Positions 24,192-35,946 of a stretch of DNA of 64,000 nt are shown in pieces. The translations under genes and the position numbers were made by a program. A model generated the notes under the pieces. That model was not told where the DNA came from and did not search any database. It worked only from the letters and a program-made list of their open reading frames with translations. The stretch lies in NCBI RefSeq assembly GCF_001625195.1, contig NC_054389.1:4646520-4710519 (forward strand), written 5' to 3'. The number at the start of each line of letters is the position of its first letter. The first letter of the stretch is position 1. This DNA comes from Drechmeria coniospora. Taxonomy: Eukaryota; Ascomycota; Sordariomycetes; Hypocreales; Ophiocordycipitaceae.

Positions 24192-25217
24192 ATGGATACC
24201 AGGAAACTTGTCCCCAACGACCCTCGGGTCAAGTACACCAAGGCAAGCGTCAACGGCAGGGTCTACCAGTTGACCGTCGGGGAGCCGCAGGCCATGGCGG
24301 CCATCGAAACCGTCATGCTCATCCATGGCTTCCCTGACAGCAGCTTCGGCTGGCGTTGCCAGGTTCCCTACCTCATGTCAATGGGCTTCCGCGTTGTCGT
24401 CCCAGACATGCTTGGCTACAGCGGGACGGACAGACCCGAGGATCTGCACCAGTTTTCGCTAAAGAGCCTGTCGGCAGACATCAAGGAGCTCGCCCGCCAC
24501 TTCGTCGGCGATGGGCAGATCATCCTGGGCGGGCACGACTGGGGCGGTGCGCTCGTATGGCGCGTCGCTCTGTGGCATCCCGAGCTGCTCAAGGCCGTTT
24601 TCAGCATCTGCACGCCATTTGTTGCGCCCTCCCCTTCTTGGATAGCACTCGAAGACGTCATCGCCATGGGCAAGTACAGCAACTTTGGCTACCAGCTTCA
24701 ATTGAAGGGCCCCGAAGTCGAGAATGCCATCCAGGGTGCGGGAAAGCTGCGGCAGTTCCTCAACGGCATGTTCGGCGGTGTCGGGTCAAACGGAGAATTC
24801 GCCTTCACGCCCGAAAAGGGTGTCCAGCTCGACAGCTTGCCAAAGCTGAAGAGGAGCCGCTTGCTTTCCGACGAGGAGCTCGACCATTACGTCGAGCAGT
24901 ACATGAAGCAGGACGCACCTCAGCTGCGCGGGCCGCTGAACTGGTACCGAACTCGCAAGATCAACTGGGAAGACGAGATGCTGCTCGCAGACAGCCACGT
25001 GTCACTCGAGATGCCGACCCTGTTCATCGCCGCGAAAAAAGACAGCGTTCTGCTACCATCTCTCTCCGTAGGCATGGAGCGGCACATGCCAAAGCTGACC
25101 CGAGCAGAGGTCAACGGCTCTCACTGGGCGTTGACCGGCGCAAGCGAGGAGGTGAACGAACACATTGGCAAGTGGCTGAATGGTTTGCTGGGCGGGATTC
25201 TCAAGTCGTCGCTGTAA
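24192..25217 (+). CDS. Alpha/beta hydrolase, soluble epoxide hydrolase type
   Basis: A single exon of 341 aa. Oxyanion-hole motif HGFPD at 45-49, nucleophile elbow GGHDWGG with Asp116 in place of Ser (diagnostic of epoxide hydrolases and dehalogenases), a cap-domain tyrosine in LNWYR (about 260), and the catalytic histidine H311 in NGSHW. It would open epoxides to diols with an ester intermediate on Asp116. The substrate is unknown and may be lipid epoxides, xenobiotics or a metabolite. No signal peptide, so probably cytosolic or peroxisomal; the C-terminal SSL resembles a weak PTS1 and is not convincing. It is the only long intronless enzyme gene in this stretch. An E-box lies about 150 nt upstream. 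Confidence 0.9.
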   Translation: MDTRKLVPNDPRVKYTKASVNGRVYQLTVGEPQAMAAIETVMLIHGFPDSSFGWRCQVPYLMSMGFRVVVPDMLGYSGTDRPEDLHQFSLKSLSADIKELARHFVGDGQIILGGHDWGGALVWRVALWHPELLKAVFSICTPFVAPSPSWIALEDVIAMGKYSNFGYQLQLKGPEVENAIQGAGKLRQFLNGMFGGVGSNGEFAFTPEKGVQLDSLPKLKRSRLLSDEELDHYVEQYMKQDAPQLRGPLNWYRTRKINWEDEMLLADSHVSLEMPTLFIAAKKDSVLLPSLSVGMERHMPKLTRAEVNGSHWALTGASEEVNEHIGKWLNGLLGGILKSSL

Positions 25218-25252
25218 TGTAGGAAATGCTGCTTCATTTGATAGGCAGGCAA

Positions 25253-25452
25253 TTCATGCGGGGTTGAAGTCGGGTTTCGTCCGACAAAGGGCAGGATGCC
25301 AGCCGGCTTGACCGCCGCAACGCCAGTACGGTTGGTTGATACAGTTCATGCGGGGTTGAAGTAATGTTTCGTCTGACAAAGGGCGGGATGCCAGCCGGCT
25401 TGACCGCAACGCCAGTACGGTTGGTCGATACAGTTCATGCCGGGCTGCAAGG
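25253..25452. repeat. 92-bp tandem duplication between convergent genes
   Basis: A 92-bp unit starting TTCATGCGGGGTTGAAG at 25253 is repeated at 25345 with few differences (for example GGCAGG versus GGCGGG, and loss of a CCG). A third, short copy starts at 25437 (TTCATGCCGGGCTGCAAGG). It fills most of the 265-nt gap between the epoxide hydrolase stop and the CRIPT stop and so may sit in both 3' UTRs. Confidence 0.85.
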
Positions 25453-25482
25453 AGGCTCGGCCAGGGCGAGCAGGCACCGGCT

Positions 25483-26014
25483 TCACTTCAACGTGAACTT
25501 TTGTCCGGAAATGACGGGCGCCTTGGTAGTGCTCTTCTTGTTTGCTTTGCCACACATGGCGCACGCTGCTTGGGCCGTCAGCTTTATGGGACCGGCAGGG
25601 TCGGTGGCATGAGAACCCACCATCGTTCTTATACGCGCACGTCTGGCAAAAGGTATGCCCCTGCGTAACCTTTTTCTTGCACTGCGTACACGAGCTGCGA
25701 AAAGAGAGTCAACGTCAGGGACCCCAACTCGTCCGTCAGGTCTGGGTTCATATCCACCTGGAATATTGAGCGTAGGGGTTCTTGGCCGACTTGGACAAAA
25801 GCTTGCTCTGCGACCTGGCGTTAATGTCATGGCGGCAAGATGGGTAGAGTGCGCATAATACCTTTCCAATACCATTCTGGCCGATCGTCGCCGATGGCTT
25901 CGTGCCTGCTGCTTTGGTGGAGGAGGAGCCGTAATACATTTCGCTCTTCTTCTTGACCTCGGGCGTGGCAAGGGTGGTGCCCTTGAAGAGCTTCTGGCAC
26001 CTCGCGCAAACCAT
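25483..26014 (-). CDS. CRIPT-like cysteine-rich zinc protein
   Basis: Four exons on the minus strand, 26014-25862, 25807-25758, 25694-25621 and 25565-25483, give 119 aa. Nearly every conserved word of the CRIPT family is visible: MVCARCQKL, LATPEVKKKSEMYYGSS, ATIGQNGIGK joined to SKLLSKSAKNPYAQYSS, then CTQCKKKV, TFCQTCAYKNDACAMCGKAN with CxxC zinc pairs. Animal CRIPT binds PDZ domains of PSD-95 and is linked to the minor spliceosome and microtubules. In fungi there is no PSD-95, so its role is likely the ancestral nuclear one. The last acceptor was placed at CAAGCAG so that the junction reads KNDACAMCGK. The C-terminus ends in FTLK without a clear PDZ ligand. Confidence 0.9.
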
Positions 26015-28086
26015 GATGTGTGACAAAGGCAGTGAGGCGCAAAGGGTACAAAGTTGATGAAAATGTTCAAACGTGATTGGGAGGTAGAAGGTGAATGGAG
26101 TGTCAACTGCAGGCAAATGTGAGATGCGTTGTGACGAGGCGACGTGCGATGCCGTTTAGCGCTTGCATACTATTAGGTGTTTCTTATTAAGCGTACGGTA
26201 ATGAGTGCAGCAGCTGATAAGATAAGTATTTGTACTTGAGTGTGCTGTAGAGTACAGTAATACGGAGTACTTACTCCCTAATACTTCGTATCTTGTACGG
26301 AGTACATATAAGTACATGCCAATCAGGTAGAGGAGTGGATATGACGAACGAGCGCATAAAACGTGATCCGACGCGTCGCTTCAACAGAGGTACCCTATCT
26401 GTTACTCCGTAATAATAAGGTTGTAATAATACATTGGGTGGTCCCAAATTAGCTGATCATTTCTCATTGCTGCCTGCTGGGTACGGTGCAGTAATGCGCC
26501 CATGTATATGTATATGTACTTATTCAAGCACGAAGTGCTCTGTACGGATACTTGTACTTGTACATGCAACTCACGAGTCGAATGTTGCTGGGCAGTGGGG
26601 CCTTGGTGTAGGAGAATACAACTAATACTGCACGGAGTACACTGTGCTCTGCACTCCGTACTGTACGGAGTAATACACCTTTCATGTACTCCGTACGGTG
26701 TACAGTACTCCCTACATTTTCCAAGTACAGTATTACCTCTAGTACTCATAGTACGGAGTATTACTTGAAGACAGCCTTACAAGTTAGTGCACCGTACAAG
26801 TACTGTACAGGATTAGACTGCGCAGGCTATTACTCCTGGACGTGTAATTACTTTGTTCTGTGTACATACGGAGTACGGAGTACGGAGTAGTCCCTTACAA
26901 TTTGAGTACGGAGTACGCAACCAAGGTACACTGTACCTACTTGTAGGCGAACTAGCCACATCATGCCAGTGCGAGATATTACCTGCCACGGCGTATGCTG
27001 CATCTTCTCCCGTAGGTCCTTGGAATAGAGCAGGAGTTTATCACGCCACAAGCTCTAGGGCTCGTCGTGTCGTTCGTCATCGCGTGTACCTATAGATGTA
27101 TCCGCAGCGAACGAGTTTACTATCTTGGGCGATGTGCGGTGAAGATAGCACCTGTGCCTACCTCGGGATGTGTTCTATCGCACGTACTGTACTAGAAGGG
27201 TACTTGGCACTTGGTACCGAAATCCAGCAATCAAGCTTTACTCCGTACTCCGTACTCCGTACGGAGTACTTACAGACAAGAATGCAGCCAGAGGGGCCCA
27301 GTTTTGTGCTCGCTGGTAATTACTCGCAAGGTAAAAACAACCGAGCAGGACAAGTACGCAGTACGGAGTACTCCGTGCTGAAATATGTACCGAGTACTAA
27401 CTGTATTACCAACAGAACTCCGTACACGTATCGTCCCGGCCTCGCACAGCCAACGAGTGAAGCAAAGGTCTCGCAAAGCCAGCCAAACACCGCTCAAACC
27501 TCGTGCCGTGCCTTGCTTGCGTGTCCACAGCACATTGCGACCCGGCGGACAAAGGTAGCGGTCAACGACGCAAAGCCAACCAGCTGGTGACTGACTGAGC
27601 CTCACCCCATCCATCCGTCCCACCTTTTTTGCGCTGTGTGCTGTACTGTACTTACATGTACACCTATTTGTACTTACGTACGGAGTACTTCGTACCACTT
27701 CCGATCCTGGGTCCTCAGGAGGCTGTGCAGCGGCACCCGAATTGATTGACCAGCGAGCGCGCAGCCTTTGCCCCGACCCCTCGAGCTCATCAACGGGGCG
27801 CCTGCGTCCACCGCGAGTTTTGCCTCTCGACCCTACGCATCAGATCGTCATTGCCAACGACGACGACGACGACGACGGCGGCGACAGCGACGACCTACGC
27901 TCCCACGTCGCGAGCGAGAAAAGTCGGAGAGAGCGCGAGAGAGAGTGTGTGCATGTGTGCGTGAGAGTCGGCCGCGCCACGCTCGCGCCTACGAGGGACA
28001 ACACCAGCGAACCAGACGTGCATCCTTTCTGCATGCGCCCGAGTCGAACCGTTCAGTCGACATCCTGACCATTGTCGTCCTCCGAC
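26015..28086. other. Divergent intergenic region CRIPT / DRS2 with a dense TACGGAGTA island
   Basis: No gene seen in 2.1 kb. From about 26160 to 27700 the DNA is AT-richer and packed with the motif: 26261, 26295, 26653, 26662, 26686, 26751, a triple tandem copy at 26867-26890, 26906, 27239-27270 and 27363. The last 350 nt before 28087 change to C/T- and CGA-rich sequence that looks like a 5' leader of the flippase gene. Confidence 0.6.
27239..27270. repeat. Tandem and palindromic TACTCCG/TACGGAG array
   Basis: Three 7-bp copies of TACTCCG run into an inverted TACGGAGTA, so that GTACTCCGTACGGAGTAC at 27252-27269 is an 18-bp perfect palindrome. It could form a hairpin or bind a dimeric protein. 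Function unknown. Confidence 0.8.
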
Positions 28087-31000
28087 ATGGCTGGACGATC
28101 AACCGGAGGCCCCCATCGCGGTGGCGCCTCCGGGAACCTCGAGGACCTTTTGCTGGATCTCGACAACGATCAACCCGTGTACAACGACGGCCAGCGCTCC
28201 CCCCTCAACGATGACGACTTGATGCGATCCTACGGCATCGATCACGAGCTGCACGGCAACCGTCGGCCGTCGGAATCGTACGATGACTTTGTCGGCGGCT
28301 CACGCCCCTCCGCCGCTGGCACCTTCCGCGGGACTCCGTTGACGCCCGCGGCAGAGGAGGGCGACCGACTCAGGACCAGCCGGTACAGCCAATCGTCTAC
28401 TCCGGGAGGCTATCAGCGCTACGCCGACGACTCCGACGACTACCCGACCGACACCGAATCATTCTACCACCAAACCGGCCCCGCCGCCCGCGAACGTGCT
28501 CCCTCGGCGGCCCATCAGGTCGCGCGGAAACGAAACAGCGTCCTCAACCTCGGCGGAGGCTTTTTCGGTCGCCTCAAGAACAAGCTGGGCATGGGACAGG
28601 GCTACTCCGAGATGGACCTGCCCCTCACCGAACCGGGACAAGAGAGAGGCGCGCCCGCTCGCGAGCGCTCGAAGGGCAAGAAGTTCGACATGGGAAACTT
28701 CAAGTTTGGCTTCGGCCGGAGCAAGCCCGATCCGTCGACGCTCGGCCCCCGCATCATCCATCTCAACAATCCGCCGGCGAACGCGGCGAACAAGTACGTC
28801 GACAACCACATATCGACAGCCAAATACAACGTCGCCTCCTTCCTCCCCAAGTTCCTCCTCGAGCAGTTCTCCAAGGTGGCCAACATCTTCTTCCTGTTCA
28901 CCGCCGCCCTGCAGCAGATCCCCGGCCTCTCGCCGACGAACCGATACACGACCATCGCCCCCCTGCTCATCGTCCTCCTCATCTCCGCCGGCAAGGAATT
29001 GGTCGAGGACTACCGAAGGAGGCAGGCCGACAACGCGCTCAACACCTCGCAGGCCCGCGTCTTGCGTGGATCGAGCTTCAACGAGACCAAGTGGATCAAC
29101 GTCGCCGTCGGCGACGTCGTGAGGGTCGAGTCGGAGGAGCCCTTCCCCGCCGACCTCGTCCTGCTCGCGAGCTCGGAGCCGGAAGGGCTCTGCTACATCG
29201 AAACGGCGAACCTCGACGGCGAGACGAACCTGAAGATCAAGCAGGCGTTGCCCGAGACCTCGTCGATGGTCTCGTCGAGCGAGCTGAGCCGTCTCGGCGG
29301 CCGCATCAAGTCGGAGCAGCCCAACAGCAGCCTCTACACGTACGAGGCCACCCTCACCATGCAGTCGGGAGGGGGCGAGAAGGAGCTCCCGCTCAACCCG
29401 GAGCAGCTTCTGCTGCGAGGCGCGACGCTGCGGAACACGCCTTGGATCCACGGCGTCGTCGTCTTCACCGGCCACGAGACCAAGCTCATGCGGAACGCGA
29501 CGGCGACGCCGATCAAGCGAACCAAGGTCGAGAGGCAGCTCAACTGGCTCGTCCTGATGCTCGTCGGCATGCTCGTCACGCTCAGCGTCATCTGCACCGT
29601 CGGCGACCTCGTCATGCGCAGCGTCCAGTTCGACTCCCTCTCGTACCTGTACCTCGACCGCATCAACAACGCCGGCAAGGTGGCGCAGACGTTTGCCAAG
29701 GACATGGTCACCTACTGGGTTTTGTTCTCCTCCCTCGTGCCCATCTCCCTCTTCGTCACCATCGAGCTCGTCAAGTACTGGCACGGCATCCTCATCAACG
29801 ACGACCTCGACATGTACCACGACAAGACCGACACGCCGGCCACCTGCCGGACCTCGAGCTTGGTCGAGGAGCTCGGCATGGTCGAGTACGTCTTCTCCGA
29901 CAAGACGGGCACCCTCACCTGCAACCAGATGGAGTTTAAGCAGTGCACGATCGCGGGCATCCAGTACGCCGACGACGTGTCCGAGGACCGGCGAGCGACG
30001 TCGGCCGACGACCTCGACGGCATCCACGACTTCGAGAGGCTGAGGGCCAACCTGAGGGACGGGCACGAGTCGGCGCCGGCCATCGACCACTTCCTCGCCC
30101 TCCTGGCCACGTGCCACACGGTGATCCCGGAGATGACGGAGAAGGGATCGGTCAAGTACCAGGCCGCGTCCCCCGACGAAGGGGCCCTCGTCCAGGGCGC
30201 CGTCGAGCTCGGCTACAAGTTCACGGCGCGAAAGCCGAGGTCGGTCATCATCGAGGCCGGCGGCCGGGAGCTCGAGTACGAGCTGCTGGCGGTGTGCGAG
30301 TTCAACTCGACGCGCAAGCGGATGTCGGCCATCTACCGATGCCCGGACGGCAAGCTGCGGTGCTACTGCAAGGGCGCCGACACCGTCATCCTCGAGCGGC
30401 TGAGCGACCAGAACCCGCACGTCGAGGTGACGCTGCGGCACCTCGAGGAGTACGCGTCCGAGGGACTGCGCACGCTCTGCCTCGCCATGCGGGAGATCCC
30501 CGAGCCCGAGTACGCCGAGTGGAGCAGGATATTCGAAGCGGCCGGGACGACGGTGGGGGGGACGCGGGCCGACGAGCTCGACAAGGCGGCCGAGATTATC
30601 GAGCACGACTTCTTCCTCCTCGGCGCGACGGCCATCGAGGACCGGCTCCAGGACGGCGTGCCGGAGACGATCCACACGCTGCAGCAGGCCAACATCAAGG
30701 TCTGGGTGCTGACGGGCGATCGTCAAGAGACGGCCATCAACATCGGCATGAGCTGCAAGCTGCTTAGCGAGGACATGATGCTCCTCATCGTCAACGAGGA
30801 GTCGTCGGCGGCGACGCGGGACAACCTGCAGAAGAAGATTGACGCCATCAGGACGCAGGGCGACGGCACCATCGAGATGGAGACGCTGGCGCTCATCATC
30901 GACGGCAAGTCGCTGACGTACGCGCTCGAGAAGGAGCTCGAGAAGCTCTTCCTCGACCTCGCCATCATGTGCAAGGCCGTCATCTGCTGCCGCGTCTCGC

Positions 31001-32334
31001 CGCTGCAGAAGGCGTTGGTGGTGAAGCTCGTCAAGAAGTACCAGAAGGAGTCGATCCTGCTGGCCATCGGCGACGGGGCCAACGACGTGTCGATGATCCA
31101 GGCCGCCCACATCGGCGTCGGCATCAGCGGCGAGGAGGGACTGCAGGCGGCGAGGAGCGCCGACGTGGCGATTGCGCAGTTCCGCTTCCTCCGCAAGCTG
31201 CTGCTCGTCCACGGCGCCTGGAGCTACCACCGCGTGAGCAAGACGATCCTGTTTTCCTTTTACAAGAACATCACGCTGTACATGACGCAGTTTTGGGTAA
31301 GTTGACGTCGGCTTCGAACGGCCTCGTTGCTCCCTTTCATCGCCCCCGTTTCCATGCTCGCTCGTCGGCGTGCCTGGAGAGAGAATTTCGTTTCAGACGG
31401 GCTGACAGACATGGTTCTCATGCGACAGTACACGTTCCAGAACGTCTTCTCCGGACAGGTCATTTACGAATCGTGGACGCTGTCCTTTTACAACGTCTTC
31501 TACACGGTCCTGCCGCCGCTGGCGCTGGGCATCCTCGACCAGTTCATCTCGGCCCGGCTCCTCGATAGGTACCCACAGCTGTACGTAATGGGCCAGAGGA
31601 ACGACGCGTTCAAGCTCAAGGTGTTTGGGCAGTGGATCGCCAACGCCTTCTACCACTCGATCATCCTCTACATATTCTCGGAGCTCATCTGGTACGGCGA
31701 CCTGATCCAGGGCGACGGCCTCATCGCCGGCCACTGGGTCTGGGGCACGGCGCTCTACGGCGCGGTGCTCCTCACCATCCTCGGCAAGGCGGCTCTCGTG
31801 ACGACGAACTGGACCAAGTACCACGTCATGGCCATCCCCGGCAGCATGGCCATCTGGTACGTCTTCATCGCGGCGTACGGAACGGTGGCGCCGATGGTGC
31901 ACTTTTCGAACGAGTATCACGGCGTCGTGCCGCGGCTGTACGCGAGCCCCATATTCTGGCTGCAGACGGTGACCCTGGCGATCCTGTGCCTCATCCGCGA
32001 CTTTGCGTGGAAGTACGCCAAGCGGATGTACTGGCCACAGACGTACCATCACATCCAGGAGATTCAAAAGTACAATATCCAGGACTACCGTCCCAGGTGA
32101 GTAGCGCAACCCGGCCGCGAGAGGGCGACGGACGGGCGACTGACCGAGAGCAGAATGGAGCAGTTCCAGAAGGCGATCCGCAAGGTGCGGCAGGTGCAGC
32201 GGATGCGGAAGCAGCGTGGCTATGCTTTCTCGCAGGCGGACGAGAGCCAAACGCGCGTGCTGCAGGCCTACGACACGACAAAACACAGGGGACGGTACGG
32301 AGAGATGGAGAGCTCGCGACCGACGGACCGGTAG
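28087..32334 (+). CDS. DRS2: P4-type ATPase, Drs2-like phospholipid flippase
   Basis: Three exons, 28087-31296, 31429-32096 and 32154-32334, give 1352 aa, typical for Drs2. The N-terminal 220 residues are disordered and acidic/basic. They are followed by the P4 entry segment NKYVDNHISTAKYNVASFLPKFLLEQF. Catalytic signatures: LDGETN (actuator, about 377), phosphorylation site DKTGTLTCNQ (D605), GDGANDVSMIQ (about 995), and the membrane helices after exon 1 with YTFQNVFSGQ. The C-terminal tail RMRKQRGYAFSQADE matches the Drs2 autoregulatory segment. Drs2 with a Cdc50 partner flips phosphatidylserine and phosphatidylethanolamine to the cytosolic leaflet of trans-Golgi and plasma membrane and supports vesicle budding and polar growth. 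Exon 2 was placed so FWYTFQN is restored. The stop at 32332 ends the frame. Confidence 0.96.
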
Positions 32335-34489
32335 GGGGCGAGGGAGGCGGACCGACGGCGGCAGGCAGCAGCAGGGGGGGGGGGCGATGGACGTGAGCAT
32401 TTTCAACGGAACCAGGCGCTGTATTTTACGTAGGGGCATGGCAGCTAGGACGGCGAATTGGCCGGTGTACATGTATGAGATTATCAAGCTGCGCAACCGG
32501 TGACGACGGACGGACAGGATGCAAGAAGCCAGGGTAGATATCTATCTACCTGCTCCCGCTTTTCATCCCACCCGCCGATGGCTGCCTCGCAATCCCGCCC
32601 GCCTTTGCATGAAAGCTGGAGCAACCGATGGAGGCTGTGCGCGTCCTTTGGCAGGTTGAGTGCTGGTGGGAGCATGATTTCCCTCTATCCGTACGAGGGC
32701 TCCTAGTTGTTGGTCCTCGGCTGCGTCTGGGGCAGAAGTTGTCTGAACTACCTGGTCCATGTACGATAGCGTGGCGAGCTACTCCGACGCTAGCATGCCC
32801 CGTGCTCCTTCAAAGAAGAATTGAGTGTTTGTGTGTTTTTGCATGTATCGGCGTACGCGTTCTCCATCCTGCAACGTATGGACCGGGGCCGCTGTGCATA
32901 GTCGTCATGCGAACCGTGTTGTAGATGATGCAGGTGATATCAATCAGCACCAGATGCGTCACTCGTCCTGTATTCGCATCCGTCCACATGCCAGCAGCAC
33001 ATGCCGACATGGGATACAGCAAGGTCAACGGTACAGGAACGAAGCCAGAAGACCGGAAAGCACTCCGTACATTGCTGAAACTTGGACATTGTTATTCCCG
33101 AATGCATCCGACAGGAGGCCAATCGGCTGGAATGCACGATGCACACCAAAGCAGAGCGACTGGGGAAGACGAGAGGCTGCTGGTACCGTTACACGTACTA
33201 GTGTATCCGTATATATATGCTGCTATGTAGCTGTACTTGCATGGCTATGCACCATCGTCGCAAGTAATATGAGCGTGACGGGTTGGGCGAGTCGCACCAC
33301 CGAGTTCCGACCGTGACAAGTGTGCGGCAGCCGATAGTCGACAACCGGATGGAGAGCAAGAAGCAAATAGAACCGAGCAAATGGAACAGCGAATGAAGCA
33401 GAGCATGGTGGAAGACTTGATTTTTTTTAGCCTATTCTGCAATCTGTGCTTTCTAACTAATGCAGGTGCACCGATCTCGTTTCTATCTGTTTTGATTCGT
33501 AATTCGTTACCAAGCACGGCATGCCGTGCCAGAGGAGAAGGAGGGGGGGAGGCTGCCATCAGCTGACCTGAACCCCCGAGGTGACTGACTGACCTGCCCC
33601 AAAAGTTGGCGCCGTCACGAGAAGCAACCCATGGAGATGGACATGACCATGAAAGCTGGATCAACCTCTGCATGCCCATCAGCCGATGGCAGATGGGCTG
33701 CCAAGAGTGGTAAGGCGGGGGTTTCGTAACGCCATAAGGACAAAATACATGCATCGGAACTGTAGGGGGAGCATGTTACATGTTTGTACATGCCAAGGTA
33801 CAGTAGTAGTGGTGGTTGTGGTGGTGGTGGTGGTGGTAGAGGTGGTGGTGGTAGTAAGAGTATGTTGAAGTGCCGACCTCGTCGATGGAATGGATGAAAG
33901 GAGAAGTGTGTTGAAAGCCACTTTTTTAACGCCAGAGAGCCAGGACTCGAGGTACCCATTACCTAAAGTGCGAAAAAAAAAGACATCATGGAAAGATGCG
34001 TGACAGAGGGAGAGGGAACAAAAAAGATGAAAAAAAGAAAGAAAGAAAAGCCGGGCTTCGTTGTGCTCCGGAGGCGGACGGTAATTGATTGTGCAGAAAT
34101 GGCGTGCGGCATCGCTGGTGAGTTGGTGCCTGTCCACCGAACCAGGGGTGCAGAGGAGGGCGACAATGCCGGCGCGGTGCTAGCGCACACTCCCTCGCAG
34201 GCGCCGTACGGTCCGCTCGAACCCCTGTAACCCCGCATATTGTGCAGCGCCATGTTGACCAACGACCCCTGCCAGACCTGCACGCGGACGAGGAGGGGCA
34301 CGCTGTATGTGCACCGCAGCGTCTTCAGGGAGGGCCAGGCTGAGACACCACGCATTCGAGCACTTTTGAGTGCAGGTAGGTGTCGTATTCGTGATCCGTG
34401 CACTCCGTACCTTGGCCGGGAACGACGCAAGTCGCCTCGCGATGCATGCGTGCAGCCTGCCAAAGAACGCATCGTTACGCGAAGGCGCG
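32335..34489. other. Convergent intergenic region DRS2 / Ecl1-like
   Basis: No gene recognised. Only isolated ACTCCGTAC motifs (33063, 34405). A (GGT)n tract lies at 33803-33857. It presumably holds two 3' UTRs, although 2.1 kb is long for that. Confidence 0.5.
33803..33857. repeat. (GGT)n microsatellite
   Basis: Imperfect GGT/GTA trinucleotide run of about 18 units. On the other strand it would read as poly-Thr (ACC), but no gene supports that. Confidence 0.8.
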
Positions 34490-35429
34490 TTAACGACTGA
34501 TGATGGGCATCACCAGCTCGATGCTCCGCGGCCGCGAGTAGATGTTGGGATGGCGCGACGGCAACGGCCGATCGATGGCGCTCGGCCCCATGTCGTACGG
34601 ATATGCGCCGTATTTGTAGTTGTGGTTATTGTTGTAGTTGTAGCCGCCGTCACAGGACGACAGGTACGGCGCCGATGGCCTCGAGCACGAGATGCTGGGG
34701 CTCGTCGCCATGGTGCGTCCAAATGGCCAGAAGCTGGCACCCGTCGGCGATGGAGGGCTTGGCAGGCCGATGTGGAGAGAGCGAAGAGCCGAGAGAGCGG
34801 ACGTGTGATGAGCGACCGACGACGACGCTTTCATCTCCATATCGACCGGAGGCGAGCTTCCGTAATGCATCGACGTCGGCCTCGAAGGCGACGCTCGAGG
34901 GACGATGTCCTTGAGCTCCGTCTTTCCCGACGGCGGAGGAGCCAAGTCGGCAGCTGCGTCGCGGAGCCGGGCCGTGGCGGCGTGCGAGGAGGCGGAGCTG
35001 CTCTGTTGATCGTCGCGCCGGCATCTAGGCGAAGCGGGTTTCCGTTAGCGACCGAAGGCTGCCGCAGAATGTACACACTCACGTTTCGGAACAGTAGAGA
35101 AACCATTCGTCGTGCGGGATGAATTGTTTCTCGCACGTCATGCTGGAATGGGAGAGAGACGTGTCAGCGACGCAAGGCTCGACCACGACGGCGGATCGGG
35201 GTGCGGGGACGGACCAGTACTGGGGAAAGCTCTCCCGCTCGTCGGCCCACGAGTCCTGACGCTCTCGCTCTCGCTCACGAACGCTCCGGCCGAGCTTCTG
35301 GCCGCTGACGGGCGTGTGCTTGCGGGACGCGGCTGGTCTCCGATTCTTGGACGAGAGGTCGGTGACGGTGACGGCCCTGCGAACGTCCGTCATCGACGTG
35401 TTGCCCGACCTCCTCCTCTGATGGTACAT
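34490..35429 (-). CDS. Probable Ecl1-like life-span regulatory factor
   Basis: Two exons on the minus strand, 35429-35083 and 35024-34490, give 293 aa. The core TCEKQFIPHDEWFLYCSETCRRDDQQ (about residues 97-122), rebuilt across the intron, has the C..YCSxxCRxxD arrangement of the small Ecl1 zinc-binding domain. Fission yeast Ecl1 genes extend chronological life span and are induced by nutrient stress. The rest of the protein is Ser/Pro-rich with no recognisable domain. A GTCGCT...CCAG stretch before MTCEKQ resembles an intron of only 36 nt. The frame is open through it, so I keep it as coding. Family assignment is from the cysteine pattern only. Confidence 0.6.
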
Positions 35430-35823
35430 CTTGGCTCACGAGATTGGGCCGAAGCCGTCTCGAGAAAGGATGGACGGGACAAAGCGGCGCGGACGAAAGA
35501 ACCGGGAGGGACAGCAGGTTGCCGTCGGTGGGTGGTGGCCAGTTGTGGAGGCGAGGGGCGAGCAGCAACGTGCAAGAAGCCAAAAGTCGACAAAAACAAG
35601 AGTGGGAGAAGGAGACGAGTTGGGGGAAACGACTGGGGAAACGAGTGGGAGGATGGTCGTATCTCCGGTGTGCCGTGAAAGTCCTCGCTCACTCGAGAGT
35701 GGTCTGACCGTCGGGCGTTTGCGATGGGAGTAAAGATGGGACAAGCACTCGTCAGTTGTCAGTCGTACGTGCACAGTGCAGGTACTTGTGGGTAATTGCT
35801 GGTGTTTGTGGGTGGTTGTAGAT

Positions 35824-35946
35824 GCAGGCAGGCGCAGGCAGGCGCAGGCAGGTGCATGTAAGTTGTGTTTGTGCGTGTGCGTGTGTGTGAGTGTGCGTGT
35901 GTGTGTGAGTGTGTGTGTGTGTGAGTGTGTGTGTGTGTGTGTGTGC
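35824..35946. repeat. GCAGGCAGG repeat and (GT)n microsatellite
   Basis: Three 10-bp copies (GCAGGCAGGC type) at 35824-35853, then a GT-rich dinucleotide array from about 35870 to 35946 interrupted by GA and GC steps. Such alternating purine-pyrimidine DNA can adopt Z-form. Confidence 0.85.

Noticed and set aside
28459..31230. 923-aa open frame on the minus strand
   Set aside because: It lies opposite the DRS2 first exon. Composition (Val/Leu/Arg/Asp) and lack of motifs mark it as a shadow.
35130..35170. Possible 36-nt intron before the Ecl1-like cysteine core
   Set aside because: Too short for this genome's introns, with a weak GTCGCT donor. The frame is open through it.
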